This document shows, one piece after another, positions 9,323 to 17,830 of a stretch of DNA of 64,000 bases (position 1 is its first letter; every line of letters starts with the position of its first letter). Source of the stretch: Bdellovibrio sp. (GTDB lineage Bacteria > Myxococcota > SpSt-1050); contig DYEF01000023.1 in NCBI GenBank assembly GCA_020725805.1, positions 28,014 to 92,013 on the forward strand. Direction: 5' to 3'. Made by a program: the position numbers and the translations under genes. The notes beneath the pieces were generated by a model. That model saw only the letters and a program-made list of their open reading frames with translations, had not been told where the DNA came from and did no database searches.

Positions 9323-11449
9323 CTATCTTACTTCATAATTCGAACTGTCAAGTATATGCCCTGACGCATCGATCAGTTCGAGTGTATGCCGGCCCTTCTC
9401 GATACCGAGCATATAGACGGTGTCGTGACTTTCGACCTTTCTGCTGTTACTCAGCAAAATACAGTCTCTGCAATTCGTATAGACATAAAGCAGTTGCTGT
9501 GAAACCGGTATAGCCGGATCCAGCGCAATAACTGTGCCGTCGGGAGGATAGATAATCCTCGGGATATTCCCGGTATCTACAGGTATTTCATCTCCTGACG
9601 GCTCTGTCCCTTCTATAAAATATTCATCTCTTACAGGTTCATACGCCGGTTTGAAAACTATCCGTTTTTTAATCACTCCGTAAGGAGTCAGAGGCGGCTT
9701 TGAGCCGGTCTTTTTGTGTAATTCCTTCATCAGTGCGAACCAGATCTGCGAAGCCCCGTGCGAACCCGAGACATTATGCATAGGCTCCCCCGAAAAATTT
9801 CCTGTCCAGACCCCGACGGTATATTCAGACGAGAATCCTACACACCAGTTATCCCTCATATCCTTGCTCGTCCCTGTCTTTACTGCCGAATAAAAAGGGG
9901 TAGAGAGCGTGTTCTCAAGATCGAAGGTGAGTGAACGTGCATCCCTGTCAGAGAGAATGCTCTGGATAATATAAACGGCCTTTTCATCCAAGACCCTCTT
10001 TTCCTCCGCCATTTCCTTCTTTGAAATTCTCAGATTCTTATATAATCCTCCGTTTGCAAGAATCATATACGCCCTCACGAGTTCGAAGAGTGAGACATCC
10101 AGACTGCCAAGGGCAAGCGATTCTCCGTAATAGTCTTCTATCTCATCGGACTTTTCAGGCTGAAAACCGAGACCCTTCAGATGTCCGGTATAATTTTCGA
10201 CACCCGCAATCATAATGCTCTTTACTGCGGGGATGTTAAGTGATGAGGCAAGTGCGGTCCTGACAGATACATATCCCTTGTACGTCCTGTCATAATTCTG
10301 AGGGGAATAGACAACCCCCTTCTTTCCGATAAAGAGCGGAAAATCCTCGATAATGCTCGCCGCAGTCAGAAGTCTCTGTTCAAGGAGATACTCATATAAA
10401 AACGGCTTTAAGGTAGAACCCGCCTGTCTTTTTGCCTTTACACCGTCTACATACTTTCCGGACGAGAGTTCGAAGGAATTCGGGATATATGCCAGTATCT
10501 CTCCAGTCCTGTTTTCGGCAACGAGCAGCGCCGCATCATTCAGATTCTTTCCCTTGAGTACAGATACGAATGACCTCGTAATCTCAAGTGCTGTTTTCTG
10601 AATCTCTTTATCGATCGTCGTTACAACCGGAGATTTGTGGTTTCTGAGCAGCCTTTCTGAAAGGACAGGGAGATAATCTGCCGGTTTCGGGATATAATAT
10701 CTTTCGGGGAGTTTCGATATTATTTTTTCAATCTCGTTTTCAGAGATGTTCAATCCTAAATTGCCGTTGTTTCTAAGGGCTGCCTTTACCAGCTCTTCCC
10801 GGCTCACCGAAGGTCTCTTAATGAGTGAGAGTAAAATCAGTGACTCGGTCTCGGTCAGATATTCAGGTGATTTACCGAAAAGTCCCCATGCAGCTGTGTA
10901 TATACCCGAAATCTCCCCTTTTACAGGAACGGTATTGATATAAGCCTCGAGGATTTCACTCTTACTCCATCTCAAATCAATTATAACAGCGTAATAAATC
11001 TCCTTTATCTTTCTCAGTACGACATTCTCCTGACCAAGTCCGTAATAATTTCTCACAAACTGCATATTGATAGTGCTTGCCCCGCGCATCCTTCCCCTCA
11101 GAACAAAATCCCTTAATGAGGAAATGACGGATACAACATCAATACCGCCGTGAGAATAAAATCTCTTATCCTCGGACCTAATCAGAAGATTCAGAAAACG
11201 GCTGTTTACTTCCCGCAGTCTTACATAACCTGCTCTTCTGAGATTAAAATCTGTCCTTACAAATGAGAGGGGATAGAGATTTCTGTCCAGAACGACCCCG
11301 TCCGAAAGCCTGAAATATCCGTACCTGAATTTATTATAATCCGGGAAAGTCAGTAAAGAACGAACGAATAAGAGCAGCAAAAATAATAAGGCAACACAGA
11401 AAACCCATATCAGTTTACCTCTTTTCAGTCTCCCTGCTCTCCTTTCCAT
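9323..11449 (-). CDS. pbpC: penicillin-binding protein 1C (bifunctional glycosyltransferase/transpeptidase)
   Basis: Class A penicillin-binding protein of the PBP1C type, anchored in the inner membrane and polymerising and cross-linking peptidoglycan. One N-terminal transmembrane segment (LIWVFCVALLFLLLLF) is followed by a glycosyltransferase 51 domain with EDKRFYSHGGID and GASTINMQ, then a transpeptidase domain with the catalytic STLK, SLN and KTGTS boxes, and a short C-terminal beta domain of the BiPBP_C type. It is the first gene of a two-gene operon with the macroglobulin, a pair thought to combine wall repair with protease trapping. I chose the ATG at 11449; a TTG nine bases earlier (11458) is in frame. 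Neither has a Shine-Dalgarno, and a TATAAC box lies only nine bases before the ATG, so the message may be nearly leaderless. Confidence 0.93.
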   Translation of the reverse strand: MERRAGRLKRGKLIWVFCVALLFLLLLFVRSLLTFPDYNKFRYGYFRLSDGVVLDRNLYPLSFVRTDFNLRRAGYVRLREVNSRFLNLLIRSEDKRFYSHGGIDVVSVISSLRDFVLRGRMRGASTINMQFVRNYYGLGQENVVLRKIKEIYYAVIIDLRWSKSEILEAYINTVPVKGEISGIYTAAWGLFGKSPEYLTETESLILLSLIKRPSVSREELVKAALRNNGNLGLNISENEIEKIISKLPERYYIPKPADYLPVLSERLLRNHKSPVVTTIDKEIQKTALEITRSFVSVLKGKNLNDAALLVAENRTGEILAYIPNSFELSSGKYVDGVKAKRQAGSTLKPFLYEYLLEQRLLTAASIIEDFPLFIGKKGVVYSPQNYDRTYKGYVSVRTALASSLNIPAVKSIMIAGVENYTGHLKGLGFQPEKSDEIEDYYGESLALGSLDVSLFELVRAYMILANGGLYKNLRISKKEMAEEKRVLDEKAVYIIQSILSDRDARSLTFDLENTLSTPFYSAVKTGTSKDMRDNWCVGFSSEYTVGVWTGNFSGEPMHNVSGSHGASQIWFALMKELHKKTGSKPPLTPYGVIKKRIVFKPAYEPVRDEYFIEGTEPSGDEIPVDTGNIPRIIYPPDGTVIALDPAIPVSQQLLYVYTNCRDCILLSNSRKVESHDTVYMLGIEKGRHTLELIDASGHILDSSNYEVR

Positions 11450-11603
11450 ATCAATCAAGTTATATTTTATAGAGCAATAGTCAAGAATAAATTAGATTAC
11501 GCATTTTTTCATCCGTCAAAAGACTTCCTTAAAATTTTGCAAAATTATCCTTTAGTTTATGCAACCGGCAACATATTGTATATAAACCGGCAATATTAAA
11601 TTT

Positions 11604-11631
11604 TTGACAAAACTGATTTTTCCTGTAGAAA
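11604..11631 (+). promoter_or_regulatory. putative sigma-70 promoter for the exported protein at 11654
   Basis: TTGACA at 11604-11609, a 16-bp spacer and TAGAAA at 11626-11631, 22 bases before the ATG. The -35 is perfect and the -10 is weak. The stretch just upstream (11563-11600) has two copies of an ACCGGCAA-type motif in an AT-rich context. Confidence 0.4.
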
Positions 11632-11653
11632 TATTTCGCAGACGGAGAGCATT

Positions 11654-12619
11654 ATGAAGAAGGCTGTTTTTCCTTTCTGCTTTTTCTGTGTTTTTTGCAT
11701 GTTTTTTTCATTCTCATTACAGGCGCAGGAAAACAAACTGAATGACGGTAAAAAGGCAGAAAATAAAATCACAGACAAAGAAAACAAAGCGTCTGAAACA
11801 GCAGAAAAAGGTCCGGGATTAGAGTTACCCACACTCATAGTCTTCGATATAAAGGCGGAAAAGGGGGTTGAGAGCGGGAGCGCCAGTCTGCTTACAGAGA
11901 TCGTTCTGGATGAGGTGGCGGGAATTTTCAAGGGAAAGTATAAAGTAATAGGCCAGAAAGATATCGACAAGATGCTCTTCTGGGAGACAAACAAGAGCCT
12001 CAAGAACTGTACAGAAAGCAGTTGTCTGATGCAGATAGCTGGGGCAATGGGGGCAGAATATTATATAGAGGGCTCTGTCGGAATAATGGGAGAGAAGTAT
12101 GTCCTCGCCCTGAAATATATAGATGCAATGAAGGTCGAAATACTCTCGAGAAAGACCGTAGTCATAGAAAAAGATGAAAACAGGCTGATAGAGAACGTCA
12201 AGGCTGTAATCAATGAAATACTTTTGGGGAAGGTTACAAAGGAGGACGGGAATAAATCCGCTCCGGTTTCCAAACAGAATGAATCGCTTAAGGACGAAAG
12301 CAGGATGCTGACCAAAGAGACTGTCAGGCCCGGGGAGAAGAAGGCAGAAGAGTCAAAAACCATTAAGAAGATGATAGCGTATTCCCTCATCGGGGCCGGA
12401 CTTCTGAGCGGCGGATTCGGCGTGAAGTTTCATCTGGATGCCAACGACATCAAAAATAACTACAATATGACTCCCGAGGAGGCAGCGAGGGCGAATCAGG
12501 ATTACAAGGATTTGACTACCGGTGCCGCGGTCGCCTATTCTCTGGGAGGAGCCTGTATTATCGGCGGAATAGTCCTTTTACTCCTATCTCACGAAAAAGA
12601 GAATAAAAGCGAAAAATAG
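11654..12619 (+). CDS. exported protein with CsgG/FlgO-like domain and two C-terminal membrane segments
   Basis: A 321-residue envelope protein of unknown function. The signal peptide ends near SFSLQA. Residues about 50-190 resemble the fold shared by CsgG, FlgO and LpoB-type proteins: a strand (TLIVFDIKAE), a helix (LLTEIVLDEVAGIF), then YKVIGQKDIDKML, AMGAEYYIEGSV and a final helix (NRLIENVKAVINEIL). A charged, low-complexity linker follows (about 195-245), then two hydrophobic segments (IAYSLIGAGLLSGGFGVKF and AYSLGGACIIGGIVLLLL). Genes of this design are frequent in myxobacteria-like genomes next to PEGA and TPR proteins. CGGAGA precedes the ATG. It lies alone between a divergent PBP1C operon and a convergent lipoprotein gene. 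The domain assignment is by pattern only. Confidence 0.75.
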   Translation: MKKAVFPFCFFCVFCMFFSFSLQAQENKLNDGKKAENKITDKENKASETAEKGPGLELPTLIVFDIKAEKGVESGSASLLTEIVLDEVAGIFKGKYKVIGQKDIDKMLFWETNKSLKNCTESSCLMQIAGAMGAEYYIEGSVGIMGEKYVLALKYIDAMKVEILSRKTVVIEKDENRLIENVKAVINEILLGKVTKEDGNKSAPVSKQNESLKDESRMLTKETVRPGEKKAEESKTIKKMIAYSLIGAGLLSGGFGVKFHLDANDIKNNYNMTPEEAARANQDYKDLTTGAAVAYSLGGACIIGGIVLLLLSHEKENKSEK

Positions 12620-12661
12620 ATTCTGAAAGTTATACAACAATCACAACCGGGGATTTGGGTA

Positions 12662-15064
12662 TTATTCTAAAACTCCTGCGTATCTCAGCATCCAGTAAGC
12701 AATGGAATAGAACATAGGACCACCATATCCCTGAGGGCTTCCGCCCGATACCTTCGAGTAAGGATTTCCGTTCCACCACATAGTTCGTATTTCATCATAC
12801 GGAAATACCCTGTCCCACTGTGGCTTCTTGAATCTGTCGATCCCGTTATCCTTTGCATCCTGCCGGTTGCTGTTGTCGAACAGTACCTTTCTGAGGTCAC
12901 GCGGAATCTCCCGCATTGTTCTGACTGCATCCTCGACCCTCGCCCCGTCTTCACTGTAGAGTGCGACCACGGCTGCCCACATCGGTTGTCTCTCGGGAAT
13001 CTCCCATTCGTAGAATTTCAGCAGGTTTGCAAGCCATTTCGCCCTTCTCTCGGGATTGTGCTCGTATCTCAGAAGTGTTGTATATGCCAGCATAGCCAGT
13101 TCGTGGTCGGAGTGATTTGCTATAGCGGGATTCGTAACTGTCCAGATCTCATCTGTAAATTCGACGAGTCTGTCGTACTTATACCTGTTTATCAGCTCCT
13201 CATAGGCATTGTAAAATTTGAGCTCTCCAGTAATTCTGTATGCGGAGAGCATAAATCCGAGAATCTGTGTACCGTTGAGCCAGCCTCCGCCGTGTGCCGA
13301 TTCCATACAGAGGTCGAGCGGGTATTTCTTGAGACACCTGTCCATTCCGTCAACGGAGACACCAATATAATCCGGTTGCCAGTGCCCCCACGTAGTCTTC
13401 TGACCGTCCAGATCCAGAAGCTGATAACCGTTTCTCAGAATATAATCAGCAATCCCGCCGAGCCGTTTTGCAACCTCTTCACGCTCCTTGTCATCCTTCG
13501 CACAGTGGTCGTAGTAAAAAGAATATCCGAAGAAATGACCATCTATCTCGTCTGATGATGTATCATCCTTCCAGTAATACTTCTTCCCGTTGTATTCAAC
13601 AGGATGCCAGTTCGGACGACTCTTCTTATCCTCATATACAGCCCCCTCGTCTTCCCTTACAAGAGAACGGGTTACAAATCCGTATCCGAGTCCGGCCTTC
13701 TCAAAATCCACGGCCGGTATATCCACTTCCAGAAACATTACCTCGATAGCCTTCCGGGCCTTCTGATAATAATATTCGTCCTTCGTAACCGCATAGGCCA
13801 TACACCATGCTGCTACCTGCATCTGTGTCCAGAGCCCGTCATTGTCGGAATCCCAGACCTTCGGGTCCTTTATCTCGAACTCATCGCCCGAAGAGAGGTC
13901 GGGGGCAACGAAGCCGTCCATACGCCAGAAATATTTATCCTGCAGTTCCTCAAAATATTTGATCTTATCCGCAAGTTTTGTCTCGACGAGATAAATTCTC
14001 GAGATACCGCTTTTTGTGGCAATAAATCTGTTGCCGTTATCGTCCAATGCTACATCATTTACCTTTTCATCGAGTATCCATCTTCTCGAGAGATAGTAGT
14101 CGACATGACCGTCCTGCTGATTAATAAACGTTGCGCCGATCTCGTGTCCGAGGGCTATCATATTCCCTCTGCATACTGCGGAGTTCGTCCTGTTCATAGG
14201 CAGTCCGTCAGGCTTTGCATAGAATTTTTCGAACTTACCTTCTTTGTAAAGAGTATAGCCGGAGAATGTTGATATAACCAGAGTCCTGTTGTCATCGCAG
14301 AAGGCAAGAGATGAGACCAGATTATCTCCCAGGTCGCCGTTTTCGGAGTTGTAATTCTTCATTGCCATACCATCATTTTCATACACACCCTTATCCGTCC
14401 CAATGAATATATGCAGCTGATCACTTACAGCGATATTCTTGATTCCTGATACATCCGTAATTTTATAATACTCCGAAAAATTGCTCCCGATCTCATAGAC
14501 GGAACTATTTGTTGCAAAATAGTAGTGATTATTAACCCCGTATAAAGAAATAACGTCCTCACCCAGAGCGCTTATATCAATATCTTTTCTTTCTGTTTTA
14601 TTGAAAAGGACAATACTACCGGCCGTTCTCCCGATCAGAAAATCAGAGTTCTTTACCTTCCCTATATCAAGAAGTCCGTCAATCAGGGGGACGGCATTCT
14701 CAAAAATATCCAGATTCTGATTATATGCAAACAAACCGTTCTTTGTCATAACATAGAGGGTATCCAGATATGCGAATTTCAGGGCATTGACATCCGGCAA
14801 CTGATCTGTTTTGTAATAGAATTTTACCAACTCCTCGGAAAAAGGCGTATCTTTGACGACAGTCGAATGCTTCTCGACCTTATAGTAGGCCCGTGGCGGA
14901 ATATAGCCTGTATCACCTCCGGCATCAGTCTGTACATCAGAACCCGAGACATCGGCAATGTCAGTATAAACATCTTCCGCAATTATATCCTTTGAATCAG
15001 AAGATTCATCGGAGCAGGAAAAGAGAAGAGCAAATAAAGCAATAAGGATAATATAATTTTTCAT
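12662..15064 (-). CDS. large lipoprotein with propeller-like N-terminal half and helical-barrel-like C-terminal half
   Basis: About 800 residues, function not recognised. I moved the start to the ATG at 15064, preceded by AGGAGG and giving a clean lipoprotein signal (ALLFSC). An upstream in-frame start at 15112 would bury the signal. After an acidic linker, residues about 70-370 have repeats such as YFATNSSVYEIG, IFIGTDKGVYEND and RFIATKSGISRIYLV, typical of two-component-regulator-like propeller blades. From about 390 the protein is helical and rich in Trp, His and Asp (WDSDNDGLWTQMQVAAWCMAY, HGGGWLNGTQILGFML, HSDHELAMLAYTTLL), which recalls alpha/alpha-barrel carbohydrate-active enzymes. 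That resemblance is an inference. It probably acts at the outer membrane. A good promoter (15089-15117) lies upstream. Confidence 0.8.
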   Translation of the reverse strand: MKNYIILIALFALLFSCSDESSDSKDIIAEDVYTDIADVSGSDVQTDAGGDTGYIPPRAYYKVEKHSTVVKDTPFSEELVKFYYKTDQLPDVNALKFAYLDTLYVMTKNGLFAYNQNLDIFENAVPLIDGLLDIGKVKNSDFLIGRTAGSIVLFNKTERKDIDISALGEDVISLYGVNNHYYFATNSSVYEIGSNFSEYYKITDVSGIKNIAVSDQLHIFIGTDKGVYENDGMAMKNYNSENGDLGDNLVSSLAFCDDNRTLVISTFSGYTLYKEGKFEKFYAKPDGLPMNRTNSAVCRGNMIALGHEIGATFINQQDGHVDYYLSRRWILDEKVNDVALDDNGNRFIATKSGISRIYLVETKLADKIKYFEELQDKYFWRMDGFVAPDLSSGDEFEIKDPKVWDSDNDGLWTQMQVAAWCMAYAVTKDEYYYQKARKAIEVMFLEVDIPAVDFEKAGLGYGFVTRSLVREDEGAVYEDKKSRPNWHPVEYNGKKYYWKDDTSSDEIDGHFFGYSFYYDHCAKDDKEREEVAKRLGGIADYILRNGYQLLDLDGQKTTWGHWQPDYIGVSVDGMDRCLKKYPLDLCMESAHGGGWLNGTQILGFMLSAYRITGELKFYNAYEELINRYKYDRLVEFTDEIWTVTNPAIANHSDHELAMLAYTTLLRYEHNPERRAKWLANLLKFYEWEIPERQPMWAAVVALYSEDGARVEDAVRTMREIPRDLRKVLFDNSNRQDAKDNGIDRFKKPQWDRVFPYDEIRTMWWNGNPYSKVSGGSPQGYGGPMFYSIAYWMLRYAGVLE

Positions 15065-15406
15065 AACCTGTATCCTCCTGTGCAAAAAAGTATATATCAG
15101 ATAAAGTGGCAATTCAATACAGAAAATAAATCTTTAAGCATCTGTGTCCGACCTCTTTTTATAGTGAGTTATGAACAAGATTTAACAAAAGTCTAACCGG
15201 CACCGGACTGATAACTCCTGCTACGCCCGAAATTCTATGCACTCAAGAAGTAAATCCGGAATTAAAACCATTCACACACATTTTGCAAAAGCTATAAATA
15301 TCTTAAACCAGCATTAAAAGTAATCAAAATGCAGTTATATAAAACGCCCCGGAAATAAATATGGATACTCTTTATAGCAAACCTGAGGCAAGATTAGCCG
15401 CGAGTT
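15065..15406. other. intergenic region without a recognised gene
   Basis: 342 bases between two minus-strand genes. It holds the promoter at 15089-15117 and one copy of an ACCGGCACCG motif (15196-15206) that recurs in other gaps of this window. I see no open frame with coding character, no clear terminator hairpin and no RNA gene. Confidence 0.5.
15089..15117 (-). promoter_or_regulatory. sigma-70 promoter for the lipoprotein gene at 15064
   Basis: Read on the minus strand: TTGAAT (15112-15117), 17-bp spacer, TATACT (15089-15094), followed by AGGAGG and the ATG at 15064. Five of six -10 bases match the consensus and the spacing is ideal. Confidence 0.55.
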
Positions 15407-16144
15407 TTATTCTTTATCGGTCTGGTCTGGCTTCTTTCCGGCAGATAGACCGCCACCGCCGATTGCCAGTCTGATAAAAACCCCCCTGATATCCGCAGAT
15501 GGTCCGTTGGTGATCTCCTGTTCATTATACACCCAGCTGCCTCCCTTATAGAGCGGAAGGATAAAACCACCTCTTAATCCTATCAGAAGTCCGCCGGTGC
15601 CTTCACCGTCCCTGCCAAGCGGCAAAAGAAAATCTGCACCCAGTGAGAAGGATGTAATAAAACCACCGTTTGAGAGTTCTATTCCCCTCTTTGGATTTTT
15701 AAGGGCTTCATTGAAATCATAACTTGCTTTTTCCGAGATCGAGACATTAATTCCGGCTCCTCCTATACCGAGCATCGGATAGAGAATCAGTCCGCCTCTT
15801 CTGAACAGAATATACCCTACGTCAAAGAGTCCGTACCCGCCTGAGACAGAGACTTTATACAAATTGGTCGATTTACTCTCTGTATTCAGCCCGTGACCTT
15901 CCCCGCCGAGAATGAAACTCCCCATTATCCCGTGTCCTCCTCCGCCAAAGGAATACTGACTTTCAGAAAATTCGGGCAGATCATTTGAACCGAGTGTTTT
16001 ATTCAATCCCGAAAGATTAATATTCTGCCAGCCTGCCATAAAATAGCCCATTCCACCTCCCTCTCTGCTATCCTTCTCCCCGGCATTCAGTATCGAAGAA
16101 GCAAAAAGTAAGAACAAAGAAATCAAAACAACTTTTCTGAGCAT
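15407..16144 (-). CDS. glycine-rich exported protein, probable outer-membrane beta-barrel
   Basis: A 245-residue exported protein of unknown role. The start is set at the ATG at 16144, six bases after GGGAGG; an earlier in-frame start would place 18 residues before the signal peptide (LRKVVLISLFLLFASSILNA). The mature part is very rich in glycine and alternating hydrophobic residues (SFGGGGHGIMGSFILGGEGHG, LILYPMLGIGGAGINV, GGLLIGLRGGFILPLY), the pattern of amphipathic strands in small outer-membrane barrels. The tail after the last strand is short and charged (GKKPDQTDKE), so it lacks the usual terminal aromatic. It is monocistronic as far as can be seen, with its own promoter. Confidence 0.75.
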   Translation of the reverse strand: MLRKVVLISLFLLFASSILNAGEKDSREGGGMGYFMAGWQNINLSGLNKTLGSNDLPEFSESQYSFGGGGHGIMGSFILGGEGHGLNTESKSTNLYKVSVSGGYGLFDVGYILFRRGGLILYPMLGIGGAGINVSISEKASYDFNEALKNPKRGIELSNGGFITSFSLGADFLLPLGRDGEGTGGLLIGLRGGFILPLYKGGSWVYNEQEITNGPSADIRGVFIRLAIGGGGLSAGKKPDQTDKE

Positions 16145-16552
16145 AAAAAACCTCCCTGATTTGGCGGATAATAAATATTTTTTCGAACCGGTTGTCAATA
16201 CAATTATGTTTATTGCAATATATATCTATTCATTGCCTCGTCACAAATACCCCAAAGCTTAATATATCAGACAAGAAAATTCTCTCACTGAATCTCGTTA
16301 AGAGCGGAATAGTCCATTCACTCTGGTTTTTAGTCCTGTTTTCTAAACATATTTATAACTAGTTGCATTTATAATTCTTTTCAATGTGCATTTTTATTCT
16401 TTGATTACAGAGCCGGTATTGAAATTATGATAGTCAACTCCATTTTCATAATGCCGATATCAGATCAGAAAACCCGTATGGTGAATGGACGAAATTCAGG
16501 ACAATATTCAACAAGGCCTCTTTGGTAAAAATATAAAAAGTTGGAACCCGCT
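16145..16552. other. intergenic region with a widely spaced 10-bp inverted repeat
   Basis: 408 AT-rich bases. GTCCATTCAC at 16312-16321 is repeated inverted as GTGAATGGAC at 16481-16490. Apart from the promoter at 16170-16198 I see no gene, terminator or RNA structure that I can support. Confidence 0.4.
16170..16198 (-). promoter_or_regulatory. putative sigma-70 promoter for the barrel protein at 16144
   Basis: Minus strand: TTGACA (16193-16198), 17-bp spacer, TTTATT (16170-16175), about 25 bases before the start codon. The -35 is perfect and the -10 has four of six consensus bases. Confidence 0.45.
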
Positions 16553-16912
16553 CTATCTGATGTATTTTTCGGGCTCTTTATCAAAATGAGGTTTGCAGCC
16601 CTCGCAGCAGAAATAATAGTATTTCCCTTTATACTCGGAGTAAGTGGTATCTTTTGTTATTTTAAATTTTTCCTTTGTCACAGGGCAAACAGCCTCTGTA
16701 CTTTCTGCCTGCTTCTTGTTGAATCCAATAGATGGTTCTTCCGATTTTTTCTTCTCTTCCTGTTTTGTGAGCTGATGATGTTTTTCCGATTTCTTCTCGC
16801 TTTTTACTGCAGTATTATTTTGATGTTCTGATTCTTTACAATCATCAGCAAATAGTATGGCAGAGAATCCAAAAAGAAAAAACATCAAAGAAAAAGCAAA
16901 TAAATTTCTCAT
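16553..16912 (-). CDS. exported YHS-domain protein
   Basis: A 119-residue protein with a signal peptide (NLFAFSLMFFLFGFSAILFA), a Lys/Glu-rich linker with several His residues, and a C-terminal YHS domain: CPVTKEKF, then YKGKYYYFCCEGC and EKYIR. YHS domains are small Cys-rich modules, often metal-binding and often attached to heavy-metal transporters or exported as free copper- or metal-handling proteins. Cys-Cys-x-x-Cys is intact. A GGAGG precedes the ATG. It lies after the cysteine regulon but is separated from it by about 45 bp, with no sign that it is co-transcribed. Its metal is unknown. Confidence 0.85.
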   Translation of the reverse strand: MRNLFAFSLMFFLFGFSAILFADDCKESEHQNNTAVKSEKKSEKHHQLTKQEEKKKSEEPSIGFNKKQAESTEAVCPVTKEKFKITKDTTYSEYKGKYYYFCCEGCKPHFDKEPEKYIR

Positions 16913-16957
16913 AAATACCTCCGGATGTTATTATGATGACAATCTATTACATTGGAT

Positions 16958-17830
16958 TCATCTTCTCATCTCTAAAATACCTATTTTATATACATTATTT
17001 ACTCCCGTAAAGGAAATCTTAATGTCATTGATTTTGAAACCCGAACCACATAAGATGCTGCTCCAGTCAGAAAGGGCGATATACTTCTCTCCAAGTCCCA
17101 GTCTGCTTGATTTTAAAATACTCACATATTCATCATAGTAAAAGTTGTTTAGAATCTGTTCTCTATGTCTGGTGTCAGTCATAGATCTTACTGTGTCGAA
17201 GACATCTTTATATAGAAGGGTTGCCGAGATATTTCTGAGTCTTGCATCTCTTATCATTTCAAGATTATGGTCAACCTCAATAATTATAAACAGCTTTGGG
17301 TTGAGATGATATATTTTACTAATTATTTTTAATTTATCACGCATTCTTAAATGATGAAGAGAAAGAGATGACAAAACGATATCTGGTCTTTCCGGTAATG
17401 TTTTGACATCTAATTTACTTAGATTTGCTTTAATCGGGGTTACACCGCAATAGCTAAAACGAGAAAGATTTATTTTAAGTTGTTTCAGGGCTGTATCTGA
17501 ATAATCTATCCCGGTGATTTTAAGAGTGATATCCGGTTGTTTATGAATATTTTCAAGTACTCTTTTCCACATAAGTCCTTCACCAATTCCAAGGTCAAGT
17601 ATATTTAATCTGTGATGCTGGTTGATCAGTGTATTAATTTTTTGATAGACGAAGTAATGAGTCTCTTTAAGAATCACGGAATTGGCAAAGAGGAGATAGG
17701 CATTTCTTGTCCGGGGATTTATATATTTTTGTCTTAAATTAAACTCTTTTTTTCCCAATATTCTCTGATAGACGCGGTCTATGTCTTCCTTAGAAAGTAT
17801 GGACAGGCATTCTGTAAAATTATATCTCAT
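16958..17830 (-). CDS. class I SAM-dependent methyltransferase, last gene of the cysteine regulon
   Basis: A 290-residue methyltransferase. The SAM-binding motif I is LNILDLGIGEG, followed by ITGIDYSDTALKQL (acidic residue after strand 2) and PDIVLSSLSLHHL (motif with the HHL typical of small-molecule methyltransferases). Its start lies 11 bases inside the end of the cystathionine lyase/synthase gene, so translation is probably coupled. In Bacillus the mccA-mccB reverse-transsulfuration operon also includes a SAM methyltransferase (YrrT), and this gene may play the same part: making S-adenosylhomocysteine that is recycled to homocysteine. That role is inferred from context. No nucleosidase (MtnN) gene is present here. 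Confidence 0.82.
   Translation of the reverse strand: MRYNFTECLSILSKEDIDRVYQRILGKKEFNLRQKYINPRTRNAYLLFANSVILKETHYFVYQKINTLINQHHRLNILDLGIGEGLMWKRVLENIHKQPDITLKITGIDYSDTALKQLKINLSRFSYCGVTPIKANLSKLDVKTLPERPDIVLSSLSLHHLRMRDKLKIISKIYHLNPKLFIIIEVDHNLEMIRDARLRNISATLLYKDVFDTVRSMTDTRHREQILNNFYYDEYVSILKSSRLGLGEKYIALSDWSSILCGSGFKINDIKISFTGVNNVYKIGILEMRR

Noticed and set aside
13604-14272. 222-codon plus-strand frame inside the large lipoprotein gene
   Set aside because: Antisense shadow. The minus-strand frame has a lipobox, ribosome site and promoter.
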